In this document: positions 39,964 to 47,929 of the stretch, piece by piece
Layout of the letters: each line of letters starts with the position of its first letter
Numbering within the stretch: position 1 is the first letter of the stretch
Made by a program: the position numbers and the translations under genes
Origin: Arthrobacter sp. QXT-31
GTDB taxonomy: Bacteria > Actinomycetota > Actinomycetes > Actinomycetales > Micrococcaceae
Reading direction: 5' to 3'
DNA length: 64,000 bases
Assembly (NCBI RefSeq): GCF_001969265.1
Contig: NZ_CP019304.1
Coordinates: 186,001 to 250,000 of the forward strand
Notes under the pieces: generated by a model
Told to the model about the DNA's origin: nothing
Databases searched by the model: none
The model's input: only the letters and a program-made list of their open reading frames with translations

Positions 39964-39980
39964 TACTATAGCGGATAGTA
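39964..39980. promoter_or_regulatory. BlaI-type operator between DUF4229 and CcdA genes (perfect)
   Basis: TACTATAGCGGATAGTA fits all 12 arm bases. It is centred in a 63-bp divergent gap, so one bound repressor could control both directions. Confidence 0.82.
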
Positions 39981-40020
39981 ATAGCGGGCCTGTAGGTCCC
40001 CCATGACTTGCAGGAGCACA

Positions 40021-40770
40021 ATGAGTCCCGGTGAATTCTTCGCACAGACTGCCCTGTCCGGCGCACTCCTGATCGCGATTCCTTTGGCCGTTATTGCCGG
40101 GATCGTCTCTTTCATCTCGCCTTGCGTACTGCCGTTGGTTCCGGGCTATCTGGGCTACGTTGCGGGTCTGGCCGGCACTGATGACACCCGTGCCAAGCGT
40201 CGGATCGTCATCGGGGTCAGTTTGTTCATTCTCGGCTTCGCGGTGGTTTTTGTGCTTTACGGAGCAGCGTTTGGGGCGGTCGGCGGCTGGCTGGCCCGCT
40301 GGCAGGACCTGCTGATCCGGGTTTTGGGCCTGGTGGTCATCGTGATGGGCCTGGTCCTCATCGGGCGTGTCCCGTTCCTGCAGCGGACGGTGAAACTGCC
40401 GTGGAAGCCGTCATCCGGGATTGCCGGCGCACCTTTCCTGGGTGTTGTCTTCGGCCTGGGCTGGACACCGTGCATCGGACCCACGCTCAGCGCCGTACTG
40501 GCTCTGAGTACGGCCAGTGGCTCTGCATGGCGTGGCGCCCTGCTTGCCTTCGCCTACTGCGTCGGCCTCGGAATCCCGTTTCTCATGGTGGCACTCGGAG
40601 TCAACTGGGTCAGCGGAGCGGTCTCGTTCATCAGGCGGCACATTCGTAAGTTCAACATCGGCGGCGGCATCATCCTGGCGGTCCTGGGTCTGCTTATGGT
40701 TTCCGGCGTCTGGACGCAGTGGATTTACCAACTCCAGAATCTGATCGGGACCTTCGCAACACCGGTCTGA
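40021..40770 (+). CDS. ccdA: CcdA-type thiol electron transporter (cytochrome c biogenesis)
   Basis: 249 residues from ATG 40021 behind AGGAGCAC. Six hydrophobic segments with the two functional cysteines in [17 protein letters not shown] and [16 protein letters not shown]. CcdA carries electrons from cytoplasmic thioredoxin to outward-facing TlpA/ResA-type proteins. In typical actinobacterial operons ccdA lies between the TlpA gene and resB; here it has moved about 17-37 kb away from both sets but is under the same putative operator. Confidence 0.93.
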   Translation: MSPGEFFAQTALSGALLIAIPLAVIAGIVSFISPCVLPLVPGYLGYVAGLAGTDDTRAKRRIVIGVSLFILGFAVVFVLYGAAFGAVGGWLARWQDLLIRVLGLVVIVMGLVLIGRVPFLQRTVKLPWKPSSGIAGAPFLGVVFGLGWTPCIGPTLSAVLALSTASGSAWRGALLAFAYCVGLGIPFLMVALGVNWVSGAVSFIRRHIRKFNIGGGIILAVLGLLMVSGVWTQWIYQLQNLIGTFATPV

Positions 40771-40891
40771 GCCCTGCGGGCGAATCGCAGCAAACGCTGA
40801 CTCACGCAGCAGTGGAATCTGCCCTGGGACCGCTTCGGGCCGCCCGGCTGCTACCCCTCGCCGGCGGGATGCACACCAGCCGCTTCTCCGC

Positions 40892-40908
40892 TACTATCGT
40901 AGATAGTA
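40892..40908. promoter_or_regulatory. BlaI-type operator before the SHOCT protein (perfect)
   Basis: TACTATCGTAGATAGTA fits all 12 arm bases and lies 43 bp upstream of the start codon. Confidence 0.82.
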
Positions 40909-40950
40909 GTATTGTGGTGTACCTGTAGTTCGAGAGAAAGTGTGATCGAC

Positions 40951-41232
40951 ATGATGGGTTACGGCGACGGAATGATGGGCGGCTGGAGCGGAAACTCCAT
41001 GATGGGCGGCTGGTCCCTAGCATGGAGCATTCTGGCCCTGATACTGGTACTCGCCGCCGTGGCGTCCGTGGCACTACTGGTCGCCTGGCTAGTCCGACGA
41101 GGTCCCGTCACACAGGGCGGGGTCCTGCGCGGCGGGCAGGAGGCCGGCGAGATCCTGCGCCGGCGCTTCGCGGCGGGCGAGATCGATGACGAAGAGTACA
41201 GGCGGCGCCTGACCGTGCTGGACGGTCCGTAG
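40951..41232 (+). CDS. Met/Gly-rich SHOCT-domain membrane protein
   Basis: 93 residues. The head is MMGYGDGMMGGWSGNSMMGG, with three Met-Met pairs, followed by one membrane segment (LAWSILALILVLAAVASVAL) and a C-terminal SHOCT motif (EILRRRFAAGEIDDEEYRRRL). The Met-rich face would be outside and could bind Cu(I). I choose ATG 40951 because GAGAAAG is correctly spaced for it; a GTG at 40942 is possible. Such proteins are frequent beside copper genes. Confidence 0.82.
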   Translation: MMGYGDGMMGGWSGNSMMGGWSLAWSILALILVLAAVASVALLVAWLVRRGPVTQGGVLRGGQEAGEILRRRFAAGEIDDEEYRRRLTVLDGP

Positions 41233-41299
41233 TACCCGGCTGCGGGCGGGGCTTTGGGTTCGGCGGGCTGAACCCTCGACGACTGCAGCGCGCATGTAC

Positions 41300-41316
41300 T
41301 ACTATATAGCTTAGTA
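41300..41316. promoter_or_regulatory. BlaI-type operator before the small membrane protein cluster
   Basis: TACTATATAGCTTAGTA, 11 of 12 arm bases, about 130 bp upstream of the gene at 41444. Confidence 0.75.
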
Positions 41317-41443
41317 GACTTGGCCGGTTGTCCCCTGGACCCCTTTCAGGGTCCTGCCGACCAGGCCGTCCCTGGCGATCACAGGACCGGGGCGACTGAC
41401 CCAATAATCGTCTTCACCGATCACTGACACAAGGAGCGCAACA

Positions 41444-41668
41444 ATGGAACAGATTTTCTACGGACTGGCAGTTTTGGCTTGCCCCCTTGGCATGGGTGCG
41501 ATGATGTGGCTGATGATGCGTTCGGGCAAGAAAGCGTCCGCAGATGCCGCCCCTACGGAAGCGTCTGCGGCAGAGCTCGCCCAGCTGCGCGCCGATCTTG
41601 ACAGGCTGCGCGCGGGCCAGAACCTCGCCCATGAAAGCGGCACCGCCGCCGACAAGGGAACCCGATGA
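41444..41668 (+). CDS. Small DUF2933-like/membrane protein
   Basis: 74 residues: one membrane segment rich in Met and holding a Cys (YGLAVLACPLGMGAMMWLMM) then a helical soluble tail with a heptad-like pattern (AELAQLRADLDRLRAG). The start follows AAGGAGCGC. It is the first of two overlapping small genes. Family assignment is tentative; the ACPLGMGAMMW segment is typical of small proteins near copper genes. Confidence 0.7.
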   Translation: MEQIFYGLAVLACPLGMGAMMWLMMRSGKKASADAAPTEASAAELAQLRADLDRLRAGQNLAHESGTAADKGTR

Positions 41669-41886
41669 CCGGAACCGTCACCGCCCTCATCGTGTTGCTG
41701 CTTTCCCTGGCGGCATCATATTTCTTCTGCGTCAGGCCAATGCGCAAGGGCCACTGTGCCATGGGGCAGCTGGCCTCCGGCACGGGCACGGCCTGCCAGG
41801 ACCGTGCGGCCATGGAAGAAGCTGCGCGTCTCAAGGCCGAGATTACGGCCCTGCGCACGCAATCGACCCAGCCGGACCCCAAGTAG
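41665..41886 (+). CDS. Small membrane protein with Cys-rich juxtamembrane region
   Basis: 73 residues starting inside the previous stop codon (ATGA). One membrane segment (ALIVLLLSLAASYFFCV) is followed by RPMRKGHCAMGQLASG and TACQDR, then a helical tail like that of its neighbour. Three Cys and one His close to the membrane could bind metal. Family unknown. Confidence 0.68.
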   Translation: MTGTVTALIVLLLSLAASYFFCVRPMRKGHCAMGQLASGTGTACQDRAAMEEAARLKAEITALRTQSTQPDPK

Positions 41887-41923
41887 CCCTGCCACCCACG
41901 GACCCACCACCAAAAGGTAACTC

Positions 41924-42055
41924 CATGCCCGGTTGTAAGCCGCGGGGCTCTTCCGGTCTGCCCCCTTCCGCTCAATGCCCCGTTACCGGCACTCTCCCTC
42001 CGGTTGACCCTGCGGACAGGCCGGCGGTGCTTCCCCCATGGAAGGGCCGGCAGTG
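41924..42055 (+). CDS. Possible 43-residue peptide
   Basis: ATG 41924 follows AAAAGGTAAC and encodes a Pro-rich peptide with two Cys (MPGCKPRG and SAQCPVTG). It overlaps the next start. It is supported only by the ribosome-binding site and gene order. Confidence 0.3.
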
Positions 42056-42514
42056 ACGTCCTCCCGGCCGGCCGGTGCCTCCAGACGGCGGCTGGCAGGG
42101 CAGGGACCGGTCCCTGCGGCCCCGGTGCTGCTCGTCCTGATCGCACTGGCCCTCTCTTTTGTGTGTGCCACGAACTTTTCACCGTCCGGCCCTGTATTCC
42201 CGGCCGTACCGGCCTTTGCGGCAGCCCCTCTTCCAGGTGTTCAGGAAGCGGCGGCGGCGCAGGCCCCGGATGACTCCTGCGCCGCCCCGGCAATCCAGAG
42301 TTCAGCCGCACCAGCTTCAGTTGCCTCCTGCGCGAGTGACGCGCCCGTCCCTGCCAGCGCCCGGGAACAGGCACAACCTGTCCAGCTGGCTGACGCACCG
42401 CCGCTCTCCCGCGAGATGCCAGCTCCGGGCACCTTTCCCGGGCCCACGCGGGCTATCCGCACCCGGGCTCCAAGCGCTCCGTCTCTGACGCAACTTTCGA
42501 TCAGCCGGACATAA
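42038..42514 (+). CDS. Hypothetical secreted Ala/Pro-rich protein
   Basis: 158 residues with a signal-like segment (VPAAPVLLVLIALALSFVCA) and a low-complexity mature part holding Cys residues in DDSCAAPA and ASCASDA. It lies in line between the small membrane proteins and the Lgt-like gene. There is no clear ribosome-binding site and no family, so coding status is moderate. Confidence 0.45.
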   Translation: MEGPAVTSSRPAGASRRRLAGQGPVPAAPVLLVLIALALSFVCATNFSPSGPVFPAVPAFAAAPLPGVQEAAAAQAPDDSCAAPAIQSSAAPASVASCASDAPVPASAREQAQPVQLADAPPLSREMPAPGTFPGPTRAIRTRAPSAPSLTQLSISRT

Positions 42515-42727
42515 AAACCCGCTGTATCCAGGCACCGTCCGCCGTGGCCTTGCTGCCCGCCGACGTTCCTTGGCCTGCCCTGGCCGCCACGTTCATTCCG
42601 GCCCGGCGCCGGCTGCCGTCATCTCCCGACGAGTTCCCGCCTGCCCGTCTGCCGCAGGCGCACCCGCCCCTTCCGGAACCCTTCATGGTGCACATCCCGG
42701 ACCACCCCAAAAGGACACGTTTTCATC

Positions 42728-44113
42728 ATGACCAAGAAACGGCGCAGGCCGGTATCAAAGAGGCCGTCCGAGGCCACCACGAACAATCCCCGCCGGGGAC
42801 CGGGCCCCGTCGCCGGCCTTCCCGGCGGGTTCGACATAGTCGCAGCGGTCGCGGCCAAGCAAAGTGTGTCCGCCGGCCCACGGCAGGACACGGATAGCAC
42901 CGTCGAACGCGGCCTTCCGCACTCCCACCCGAAAACCGGACCGCGCCGGGCCCGGGGCATGGGCCCTGTGTCCACGCCGGCTCCGACTCCGCCCTCCCTG
43001 CCTCAGGCCGACCCGCCCCTACCCGCGGATGCAGTACCGGATCCCGCCGCAGGCAAGGAGCGCCGCGGATTCTTCGACAGCCTGGATCCGCAGGGGCTGG
43101 CGGCGACGCACTGGATCGACACCGACACGTGGGAGGGCCCGACAAGAGTATGGGTGCGCTTCTCCGGCATCAGGGCCGCCAGCGAACCCGGCGCGCCTTC
43201 CGAACAATTCGAGACATACGAAGACGTGGATTCCATCACGCCCGGAACCGGCAGGATCGCTGTCACCTCGCGAGTGACCGGGGTCGGCGCGGGAACCTGG
43301 AACGTAACATCAGTGCCTGTCGGCGGCGCGGTGAACGCCCCATCGCGCCCGGCCCGCAGGGTGCTTCCAGGAACGGTCCCGCTCTCCTCGACGGTTCACA
43401 CCCGGTTTGCCGCTCTCGCCCAGGGACCGGGGGTCCATCTCGCCTCGTGGCCGCTGCTGGTGGCTCTGGGTGCCATCCTGGCCGTCGTGCTTCAGGCCAT
43501 GTTCCTGAGCAGGCAGGGCATCGATCCCGCCGGGCCCGTCTGGCTGACCATCGCGGGAAACACCGTGGGAGGGGTGGGCGCCCGGCTGTGGTGGCTGGCA
43601 CTGAAATGCCAGCCGCTGACAAATTTTCTTAAGGCAGGTGCCTGCATCCAGGGCTTCATCGCCGGGGCGCTGGCGACCGTCATTATCGGTTCGCTGATCC
43701 TTGGCCTGCCGACAGGCCGGATCCTCGATGCCACGGCGGCGGGACTCTTCTTCGGGATGGCGGTGGGGCGGCCCGGCTGCTTTTTCACAGGCTGCTGCGC
43801 CGGCCGCCTGACCGACTCACGGTGGGGACTGTGGTCCTCCGACCGCCGCCTGGGACGCCGCAGGCATCCGGTCCAGCTGTATGAGGCATTCCTGGCATTG
43901 CTGATCGGCCTCGGGACGCTGCCCTTCATGCTGGCGGCGCCACTGAACTTTCCCGGACTGGTCTTCGTAGCAACCGTCACGGTTTACACTCTCGGCCGGC
44001 AGTTGCTGTTCCCGCTCCGCGAGGACCCGAGGACGCGGCGGGGACGGGCACTGACCATCGCCGCGTGCATTCTCATCCTAGCTGCAGCCATCATGCTGGC
44101 AGCCGCATCCTGA
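42728..44113 (+). CDS. Lgt-like membrane protein with Cys-containing core motif and extra N-terminal domain
   Basis: 461 residues. The first 90 or so are disordered and basic; residues about 105-190 form a compact domain (WIDTDTWEGPTRVWVRFSG); the C-terminal 230 residues are an Lgt-type membrane domain. The signature where Lgt has GRxGNFxNxExYG reads GRPGCFFTGCCAGRLTDS, followed by WSSDRR and HPVQLYEAF. Three Cys replace polar residues there. True Lgt activity is therefore doubtful; a thiol or metal role is possible. It could not simply replace the broken lgt at 5015. The start at 42728 follows AAAAGGACACG. Confidence 0.75.
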   Translation: MTKKRRRPVSKRPSEATTNNPRRGPGPVAGLPGGFDIVAAVAAKQSVSAGPRQDTDSTVERGLPHSHPKTGPRRARGMGPVSTPAPTPPSLPQADPPLPADAVPDPAAGKERRGFFDSLDPQGLAATHWIDTDTWEGPTRVWVRFSGIRAASEPGAPSEQFETYEDVDSITPGTGRIAVTSRVTGVGAGTWNVTSVPVGGAVNAPSRPARRVLPGTVPLSSTVHTRFAALAQGPGVHLASWPLLVALGAILAVVLQAMFLSRQGIDPAGPVWLTIAGNTVGGVGARLWWLALKCQPLTNFLKAGACIQGFIAGALATVIIGSLILGLPTGRILDATAAGLFFGMAVGRPGCFFTGCCAGRLTDSRWGLWSSDRRLGRRRHPVQLYEAFLALLIGLGTLPFMLAAPLNFPGLVFVATVTVYTLGRQLLFPLREDPRTRRGRALTIAACILILAAAIMLAAAS

Positions 44114-44157
44114 TATCGACCGGCCGTACCTGGCCTCTCTGGCGGGTACGGCTGCGT

Positions 44158-45126
44158 TCAGGCGGCCGTAGAGATGCCGTCCACCGGACAGGGGGGCATG
44201 GTCCCGGCGGCGGCGGCCGGCACAATGGCGAAGAACATCGGCAGGGCCAGGAGCGCGCCCGTTGCCATCGTTGCCACAACAGTCCGGCCCATCCCGAGAG
44301 GACGGGCCGGGCCGAGCAGGCGCCGGACCCGGCTCAGCGCCGACTCGCTGCCGGCGCCCAGGGCCGCTGCCGGGGTCACGCTACGCTCCGCCAGGCGGAC
44401 GAGGGCAGTTGCCACGGTCATGCGGTCACTGCTTGCCGCGGCGTCGTCGTCGGCCATCATTTCCACCAGGCGTCCGAGCGCGGCGCGGGCATCGCGGAAC
44501 GCCGGGATCCCGGGGAAAGCGTGCAGCAGGGCATCGGTGGCTGCAAGTATGAGGTGGTGGCGCCCGTGCAGGTGGGCGCGTTCGTGGGCGAGCACTGCCT
44601 CAACCTGCCGCGGGTCCAGGGCTGCGAGGGCCGCACTCGTCAGAACGATCTGGCTGTTCCGGCCGGGAAGGCAGTACGCGGCCGGTGCCGCGTGCTCGAT
44701 GACCAGCGCGTCCAGGTTCTCGTGCGGGCTGGCGATCATGGCCAGTGCCTCCAGCTGCCGGATTCTGCTCCGGGCCGCAGCCGTCAGGCCCCTAACCAGG
44801 CTGTAGCCGACCCTGGCCATCACGGCGGCAGCGCCCACGAGGCCGGTGGTGCTGACAATGGCGCCGCCCGGGGTGGAATACTGCTCCAGGAGGGCCATCG
44901 TGCAGGCCCGGAGGAGCTGCGCCAGATCTGCTGTCCAGGGAATCACCGGAACTGCCAGGGACAGGCCGGCAAGCACGACGGTAGACACCAGGGAGAGGCT
45001 CAGAGCCTGCCATGCGGCAATACCCAGCCGCGGGGAGCGCTCCAGCCAGGTGCTGCGCTTCAGCACCATCGGCCCAAACACGGCCAGCACTGCGGCGAGG
45101 AGGATCAGAACGACCGGGGCAATCAT
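44158..45126 (-). CDS. M56-family (BlaR1/MecR1-like) membrane metallopeptidase
   Basis: 322 residues. Membrane segments at the start (VVLILLAAVLAVFGPMVL and QALSLSLVSTVVLAGLSLAV), another near residue 85-105, and one at the end. The zinc motif is HERAH (HExxH) in VLAHERAHLHGRHH, with the downstream ligand region EMMADDDAA. M56 proteases of this type cleave or release a BlaI repressor on a signal. There is no penicillin-binding sensor domain; only a short outer tail with TMPPCPVDG follows the last helix, so a beta-lactam signal is unlikely. It starts within the blaI stop region. Confidence 0.88.
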   Translation of the reverse strand: MIAPVVLILLAAVLAVFGPMVLKRSTWLERSPRLGIAAWQALSLSLVSTVVLAGLSLAVPVIPWTADLAQLLRACTMALLEQYSTPGGAIVSTTGLVGAAAVMARVGYSLVRGLTAAARSRIRQLEALAMIASPHENLDALVIEHAAPAAYCLPGRNSQIVLTSAALAALDPRQVEAVLAHERAHLHGRHHLILAATDALLHAFPGIPAFRDARAALGRLVEMMADDDAAASSDRMTVATALVRLAERSVTPAAALGAGSESALSRVRRLLGPARPLGMGRTVVATMATGALLALPMFFAIVPAAAAGTMPPCPVDGISTAA

Positions 45127-45497
45127 TGGGCGTTTCCGCCCGGGACGTGCTCACCCAGCGCCTGGCGCAGGCGGGCTACTTCGTCAGCGGGTATTTGCTC
45201 CAGGAAGTGGAGCAGAGTCACCTGCCGGTCAGTACTGCCGGCCAGGACCTCGCCCATGAAGGCGGCGGTGTGCTGTTCGCGGGTCTGCGCCGGACGGTAA
45301 AGGTAGGCCCGGCCCTCCTTCTCGCGAGTGAGCACACCTTTGCGATGCAGGTTGTCCATGACCGTCATGACGGTCGTATAGGCCAGGGTCCTGTCGCGCT
45401 GGAGGTCTTCCAGGACCTCACGCACGGCAACAGGATGGTCCCAGGCCCACACCCGGTCCATGACCAACTTTTCCAGTTCTCCGAGCTGACGCACCAC
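45123..45497 (-). CDS. BlaI/MecI/CopY-family transcriptional repressor
   Basis: 124 residues from a GTG at 45497 with AGGAAAGGCTC ahead. The winged-helix N-terminal domain is typical: LGELEKLVMDRVWAW, then LAYTTVMTVMDNLHRKGVL and REKEGRAYLYRP. The C-terminal dimer part (LLHFLEQIPADEVARLRQAL) follows. The family binds short dyads as dimers and is inactivated by cleavage (BlaI, MecI) or by copper (CopY). No CxCxxxxCxC copper motif of CopY is seen, and the protein has no Cys at all, so control should come from the M56 partner. An operator-like dyad stands 40 bp upstream, suggesting autoregulation. Confidence 0.9.
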   Translation of the reverse strand: MVRQLGELEKLVMDRVWAWDHPVAVREVLEDLQRDRTLAYTTVMTVMDNLHRKGVLTREKEGRAYLYRPAQTREQHTAAFMGEVLAGSTDRQVTLLHFLEQIPADEVARLRQALGEHVPGGNAQ

Positions 45498-45805
45498 AGG
45501 ACGAGCCTTTCCTAGTTCGGCCGGAGCGGCCGCGCTGAACTACCCTCCATAGTATCCCAGAGGAGCGCCGGGGCGCGTTCCTGGCGGCCCGCGGCCTCAA
45601 CCCGCCCCGCGGACGCGCCTGCCCGGCCAGCGTGTCGATCTTCTCAATCGCAGGACGGGATGGCGGGGACCCGGACGGCCCGGTGGGCCTTGAACCCCGG
45701 TGCCGTTGTCAGTGACCGCCGGTGGGGCTCCACTGCTGGTTGCTCCCCGCTCCGCAGGCTCGATTGGGATTCTGCTTGCCAGGTTCCGCTTTGGCTGAGA
45801 GTTGT
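45498..45805. other. Convergent/upstream gap of the blaI gene
   Basis: It contains the operator at 45538-45554; beyond that I see no gene up to the thioredoxin-fold gene stop at 45806. Confidence 0.45.
45538..45554. promoter_or_regulatory. BlaI-type operator before the blaI gene itself
   Basis: AACTACCCTCCATAGTA: a perfect right arm and four of six bases in the left arm (10 of 12). Its position 40 bp before the repressor start fits autoregulation. Confidence 0.65.
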
Positions 45806-46087
45806 TTAACGTACGGGGGGCGGGGTGTGTGAGAGGTGGCGGCGGAGCTTCTTTTCCGACAGCCGCCCGTAGCTGAACAGCTCCCCGTTGATCAGAATGC
45901 CTGGTGCGAACACGACCCCGGCCCGGCCTGCAAGTTCACGCCCCTCTTCGGTCTCGAGGCTGACCTCCCGGATGTCGAGGGAGTGGTCTTCGCTCAGACC
46001 GGAGAGGACCGTCTTGGCCTGCTCGCAGGAGGCGCACGAGGCCTGGGTCAGGATGGTGATGTCTGTCATGTGCTGCCCGTCCGTCAT
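45806..46087 (-). CDS. Small thioredoxin/glutaredoxin-fold protein
   Basis: 93 residues from ATG 46087, overlapping the upstream stop as ATGA. The active site is QASCASCEQAKTVL, the fold continues with the cis-Pro region FAPGILINGELF. No signal sequence, so probably a cytoplasmic electron donor or metal/thiol carrier for the CcdA-like protein of the same operon. Confidence 0.82.
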   Translation of the reverse strand: MTDGQHMTDITILTQASCASCEQAKTVLSGLSEDHSLDIREVSLETEEGRELAGRAGVVFAPGILINGELFSYGRLSEKKLRRHLSHTPPPVR

Positions 46088-46764
46088 TTGGTTGTCTTGC
46101 CGTTCAGGAGGTCCGAGAGGAGTTTGTTGACCGGGACGTACATGGTGTAGTCCGGGGCTCCCCCGTAGTCCGCGCGCCACTGGATGGTTCCGTCCGGGCC
46201 GACCAGTATGAAGCTGTGTCCGTTGCGGGAGTCGCCCATCATGCCGTACTTGTTGGCCTCGTACGTGCGGGAGATGTCCAGTCGGGTGTCGGCCAGGGCG
46301 ATGGCGGATAGATTGTCATCGTCCATCTTCTGGGCGATGAGGTTGACCGGTCCGCTGGTGATGGTCAGCAACTGATCGATCCCGGCTGCTTTCAGCTGCG
46401 GCCGGGCCGCGTCCAGGTCGCGGATCTGGTCCCAGCACGGCTGGCAACCGAGGCCTTCATGGAAGTACAGCAGGACTGACTTGCCGCGGTAGTCGCTCAG
46501 TTTCACGGTGCTGCCGGAGGTTGAGGGCAGCGAGAAGCCCGGGGCCTGGGCGCCCGGTCCTGGGCTGCCGATCGCGTAGCCGGCAGCGGAGGACTGAGCG
46601 GGCCCGCCGGTGGTGGCAGGCGGCTGGTTGGTGGTGATGAGAAGAATGACGGCGGCCAGGACCGCCACGATGCTGGCGGCAATGCCACCCCAGAGCAGGC
46701 CCCGACGCTTCGGACGGTCCTTCCGGTTGCTGACGGGGTGGGGGTTGGTTTTTGTTGGGGCCAT
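46084..46764 (-). CDS. Membrane-anchored peroxiredoxin/redoxin-like protein
   Basis: 226 residues: a basic head and one anchor (LLWGGIAASIVAVLAAVILLI), a linker, then an AhpC/TSA-type domain with the redox pair in GLGCQPCWDQIRD. Faces outward and could be reduced by the CcdA-like protein encoded just upstream, whose stop overlaps its start. Substrate unknown. Confidence 0.85.
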   Translation of the reverse strand: MAPTKTNPHPVSNRKDRPKRRGLLWGGIAASIVAVLAAVILLITTNQPPATTGGPAQSSAAGYAIGSPGPGAQAPGFSLPSTSGSTVKLSDYRGKSVLLYFHEGLGCQPCWDQIRDLDAARPQLKAAGIDQLLTITSGPVNLIAQKMDDDNLSAIALADTRLDISRTYEANKYGMMGDSRNGHSFILVGPDGTIQWRADYGGAPDYTMYVPVNKLLSDLLNGKTTK

Positions 46765-47759
46765 TAGTGGGTCTCCTTTAGATCTGCGGGGTTTTCCCCA
46801 TCACGGGATGATGTCTGTGCTGCCGGTCGCGCCGGTTGGTTCTGTGCTGAGTCGGTCGGGCACGCGGTGCAGGATTCGGCCGGGGCTGTATCGCCTGCAG
46901 CCGGGTCGGCTGCCGGTTGCCGGCGCCGGATGGCTTTCCAGACCAGAACCCCGAGAACGGTGAAGACCGCGGCGGCGGAGAGCCAGCCGGGCACGAACGC
47001 AAGGAACTCTTCGATGTTGGATGCTGCGTGATTGAGGGCGGCGGTGACTTCCACCTGCCACCCGTCCGGAGCCATGCCCGGTCCCTGGATGGCGATGACG
47101 ATGGTGATCAGGCCCATGCCGATCATCAGGACGCCCGAGAGCAGTGTCACCAGCGGCACACGCCTGCCCGCGCCCGGCCACAGCGGGACCGTCCGGGCCG
47201 AGAGCAGCCGGCTCGCGCCCCAGTTCTTTTTGTCCCACACCATGGCAAGGACACACAGCGGGGCCACCATGCCGAAGACATAGGCAATACCGACAGCCAA
47301 GGCGGCCGGGAAGGAAGATGCGGCGCCGGACAGCGCGGCGACGCCGGCCAGGACCGGCGCGCAGCAGGCACTGGCGGCGCCGGAGAACACGCCCAGCCCG
47401 TACACCGAACCGATGCCGGTGCCGCCGCCGCGTCCCGAGGGCATCGGCAGCATCATCTTCCAGCCCGCCAGAGTCGCGGCCCCGACGGCGATCATCGCCA
47501 GCCCGACCGCGCTGAAGATCCAGACGTGGTAACCGAACAGCATCCGGCTGATGACGGCCGCGCCCAAAGCGATGGGTAGAATTATTGTTCCTACCCCGGC
47601 GGCAAAAACAAGTGTCATGGCCAGAATCCGGCTGCGGCGGCGGAAGCTGGAGGCGAAGAACGCCGGAAGCATGACCGAGACGCAGCACGGCGCCATCAAC
47701 GCCACGATGCCGCCGAGGAACGACGCCAGGATGGTTGTGGAGAGCAGAACCTGCTCCAT
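46764..47759 (-). CDS. CcdA/DsbD-like thiol transporter with doubled cysteines
   Basis: 331 residues with about seven hydrophobic segments. The two CcdA motifs appear as ALMAPCCVSVMLPAF and GAASACCAPVLAGV, each with a Cys-Cys pair instead of the single Cys of the CcdA at 40021. The C-terminal tail is polar with a further CTAC. I infer export of reducing power to the redoxin encoded next, though a metal-transport role cannot be excluded. First gene of a tightly overlapping three-gene operon under two operators. Confidence 0.82.
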   Translation of the reverse strand: MEQVLLSTTILASFLGGIVALMAPCCVSVMLPAFFASSFRRRSRILAMTLVFAAGVGTIILPIALGAAVISRMLFGYHVWIFSAVGLAMIAVGAATLAGWKMMLPMPSGRGGGTGIGSVYGLGVFSGAASACCAPVLAGVAALSGAASSFPAALAVGIAYVFGMVAPLCVLAMVWDKKNWGASRLLSARTVPLWPGAGRRVPLVTLLSGVLMIGMGLITIVIAIQGPGMAPDGWQVEVTAALNHAASNIEEFLAFVPGWLSAAAVFTVLGVLVWKAIRRRQPAADPAAGDTAPAESCTACPTDSAQNQPARPAAQTSSRDGENPADLKETH

Positions 47760-47800
47760 GGACCAGCTCCAATCGGGATAGGCGGGCGCGCCCGCTCAAT

Positions 47801-47817
47801 TACTATTGAACATAGTA
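47801..47817. promoter_or_regulatory. BlaI-type operator in the ccdA2/copC divergent gap (perfect)
   Basis: TACTATTGAACATAGTA fits all 12 arm bases; 42 bp from the CcdA-like start. A second copy starts 24 bp on. Confidence 0.82.
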
Positions 47818-47824
47818 GCTCATT

Positions 47825-47841
47825 TACTAGCGGGTATAGTA
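47825..47841. promoter_or_regulatory. Second BlaI-type operator in the ccdA2/copC gap
   Basis: TACTAGCGGGTATAGTA, 11 of 12 arm bases. With its neighbour it could control both divergent operons. Confidence 0.8.
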
Positions 47842-47929
47842 GAACAGGGTGTTTGATACGCCTCCGGGCACGGCCCAGGCCCAGGTCCGGCGGCGCCCGG
47901 CCCCAACGACAGACAGGGAAAAGAAGGCC

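Noticed and set aside
42728..44113. Calling this gene a normal lgt
   Set aside because: The motif for lipid transfer is replaced by a Cys-rich sequence and there is an extra N-terminal domain.
44158..45497. Beta-lactam resistance regulation by the BlaI/M56 pair
   Set aside because: No beta-lactamase or penicillin-binding protein gene is near and the protease has no penicillin sensor domain.
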